Source: Beijerinckiaceae bacterium
GTDB taxonomy: Bacteria; Pseudomonadota; Alphaproteobacteria; Rhizobiales; Beijerinckiaceae
Direction of reading: 5' to 3'
Assembly (NCBI GenBank): GCA_947454485.1
Contig: CANGJJ010000013.1
Span: 1-61,883 of the forward strand
DNA: 61,883 nt
Part shown: piece by piece, positions 61,029 through 61,883 of the stretch
Layout of the letters: each line of letters opens with the position of its first letter
Position numbering within the stretch: position 1 is the first letter of the stretch
Translations under genes and position numbers: made by a program
The notes under the pieces: generated by a model
The model's database searches: none
Told to the model about the DNA's origin: nothing
What the model saw: only the letters and a program-made list of their open reading frames with translations

Positions 61029-61883
61029 AATGTAGCGAAACGAGAAGCGACCGCAAGCCGCAGCAACGCTGCGGCCTCTCCCACCGGGAGGCCGAATGTA
61101 GCGAAACGAGAAGCGACCGCAAGCCGCAGCGGCGGATTCGTCACGATACATCTCACGCCCAATGTAGCGAAACGAGAAGCGACCGCAAGCCGCAGCCACA
61201 CGCCGCAAGAAGCGGCTGACATCAAAAATGTAGCGAAACGAGAAGCGACCGCAAGCCGCAGCGCGCCCTCACAATGCGCGGCGTCAGATCTTAATGTAGC
61301 GAAACGAGAAGCGACCGCAAGCCGCAGCATCGCGTGAGCCAGCTGCGCGGGCAGGGCGAATGTAGCGAAACGAGAAGCGACCGCAAGCCGCAGCGGCTGG
61401 TGGGGCAATAGTGTTGATCTGCGTAATGTAGCGAAACGAGAAGCGACCGCAAGCCGCAGCGAGTGTCGGCCGCTGCTTCTGTGAGCGCGAAATGTAGCGA
61501 AACGAGAAGCGACCGCAAGCCGCAGCCCAATGAGAACCATGCGGGAATTCGAGCTAAATGTAGCGAAACGAGAAGCGACCGCAAGCCGCAGCCGTGGAGC
61601 GGATTGGCAATGAGATCCCCGCAATGTAGCGAAACGAGAAGCGACCGCAAGCCGCAGCTCTATGCAGAGACGTTCGTCTGGACTCATTAATGTAGCGAAA
61701 CGAGAAGCGACCGCAAGCCGCAGCCGATGGCGCGGAGCGGTTTTTTTTCACCTAAATGTAGCGAAACGAGAAGCGACCGCAAGCCGCAGCAGCGCGCGGG
61801 CTGGTCAATCAGCTGCGAAAAATGTAGCGAAACGAGAAGCGACCGCAAGCCGCAGCGGCCCACGCCCTATACGTTGAACAGTC
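61029..61883 (-). CRISPR. CRISPR array, 13 repeats seen, continues past the window
   Basis: Thirteen identical 36-bp repeats (plus strand starts AATGTAGCGAAACGAG and ends GCAAGCCGCAGC) at 61029, 61095, 61161, 61227, 61293, 61359, 61425, 61491, 61557, 61623, 61689, 61755 and 61821. All twelve complete spacers are exactly 30 bp, period 66; a 27-bp partial spacer reaches the window end. The anti-repeat in the tracrRNA fixes the crRNA strand as minus, repeat 5'-GCTGCGGCTTGCGG...CGCTACATT-3'. Read that way the repeat ends in CGCTACATT, like the extended -10 in Neisseria II-C repeats, with TTGCGG 16 bp upstream, so each repeat may carry its own promoter. Spacer targets cannot be determined here. 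Confidence 0.98.

Noticed and set aside
61007-61751. Long repetitive open frames on both strands with LRLAVASRFAT- or CGLRSLLVSLH-type peptide repeats
   Set aside because: They are read-through of the CRISPR array: the 66-bp period is a multiple of three, so the frame stays open. No start signals or protein logic.
61065-61820. Self-targeting spacers
   Set aside because: By eye no spacer was found to match the rest of the window, but this was not an exhaustive comparison; a search of all spacers against the genome and phage sequences would decide.

Overview
The window is a photosynthesis gene cluster (PGC) of a purple or aerobic anoxygenic phototrophic alphaproteobacterium. It is flanked on the left by a short accessory/catabolic stretch and on the right by a compact type II-C CRISPR-Cas9 locus. 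Gene order, the tetraheme PufC, AcsF, PuhE, the AerR/PpsR pair and the spirilloxanthin-type crt set suggest a Hyphomicrobiales (Rhizobiales)-like organism. That placement is by family recognition, not by a database search.

Layout. 1-762: truncated ParB-domain DNA methyltransferase (minus) whose DPPY catalytic motif reads DPPD. 763-1327: no gene seen. 1328-5752: two ACMSD-type amidohydrolases and two Bug/TctC-type solute-binding proteins (all minus). 5864-9212: tspO, then bchI-bchD (plus). 9213-25889: sixteen tightly packed minus-strand genes, transcribed bchF-N-B-H-L-M-lhaA-puhA-B-C-orf95-acsF-puhE-hemA-orf91-hemF. 26118-31912: aerR, ppsR, bchG, a PucC-family gene and bchP (plus), ending at a bidirectional terminator shared with pufC. 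32045-42715: the crtE-crtF-bchC-X-Y-Z-pufQ-B-A-L-M-C superoperon (minus). 42818-45288: crtD-crtC (plus). 45203-48731: an unusual, translationally coupled operon cytochrome P450 - ATP-grasp enzyme - crtB (minus). 48801-49526: a membrane protein (plus). 49523-53871: dxs-bchO-crtI (minus). 53958-56281: hemE and a DUF3422 gene (plus). 56304-61883: tracrRNA (minus), cas9-cas1-cas2 (plus) and a CRISPR array of at least 13 identical 36-bp repeats with 30-bp spacers that runs off the window.

How it works together. HemA, HemE and HemF supply tetrapyrrole precursors. BchI/D/H insert magnesium, BchM methylates, AcsF closes ring E using oxygen, BchN/B/L and BchX/Y/Z reduce the macrocycle, BchF and BchC modify the C3 side chain, and BchG/BchP add and saturate the tail. 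Dxs feeds isoprenoids; CrtE/B/I/C/D/F build acyclic carotenoids. PufBALMC and PuhA form the LH1-reaction centre core, with PufQ, PuhB, PuhC, PuhE and LhaA as assembly factors. No LH2 (puc) genes, bchE or crtA occur here. Candidate PpsR operators (TGT-N12-ACA), some in pairs 8 bp apart, lie upstream of bchC, between crtE and crtD, between dxs and hemE, and in weaker form between bchF and aerR. This fits PpsR repression with AerR (a B12-binding type protein) as antirepressor.

Most interesting points: the P450/ATP-grasp/crtB operon, which has no counterpart in the textbook PGC; the minus-strand tracrRNA upstream of cas9, deduced from its 23-nt anti-repeat, promoter and terminator; the promoter-like end of the CRISPR repeat; two CP (heme-regulatory-like) motifs in the HemA C-terminal extension; and displacement of bchO from bchID to a dxs-bchO-crtI operon.
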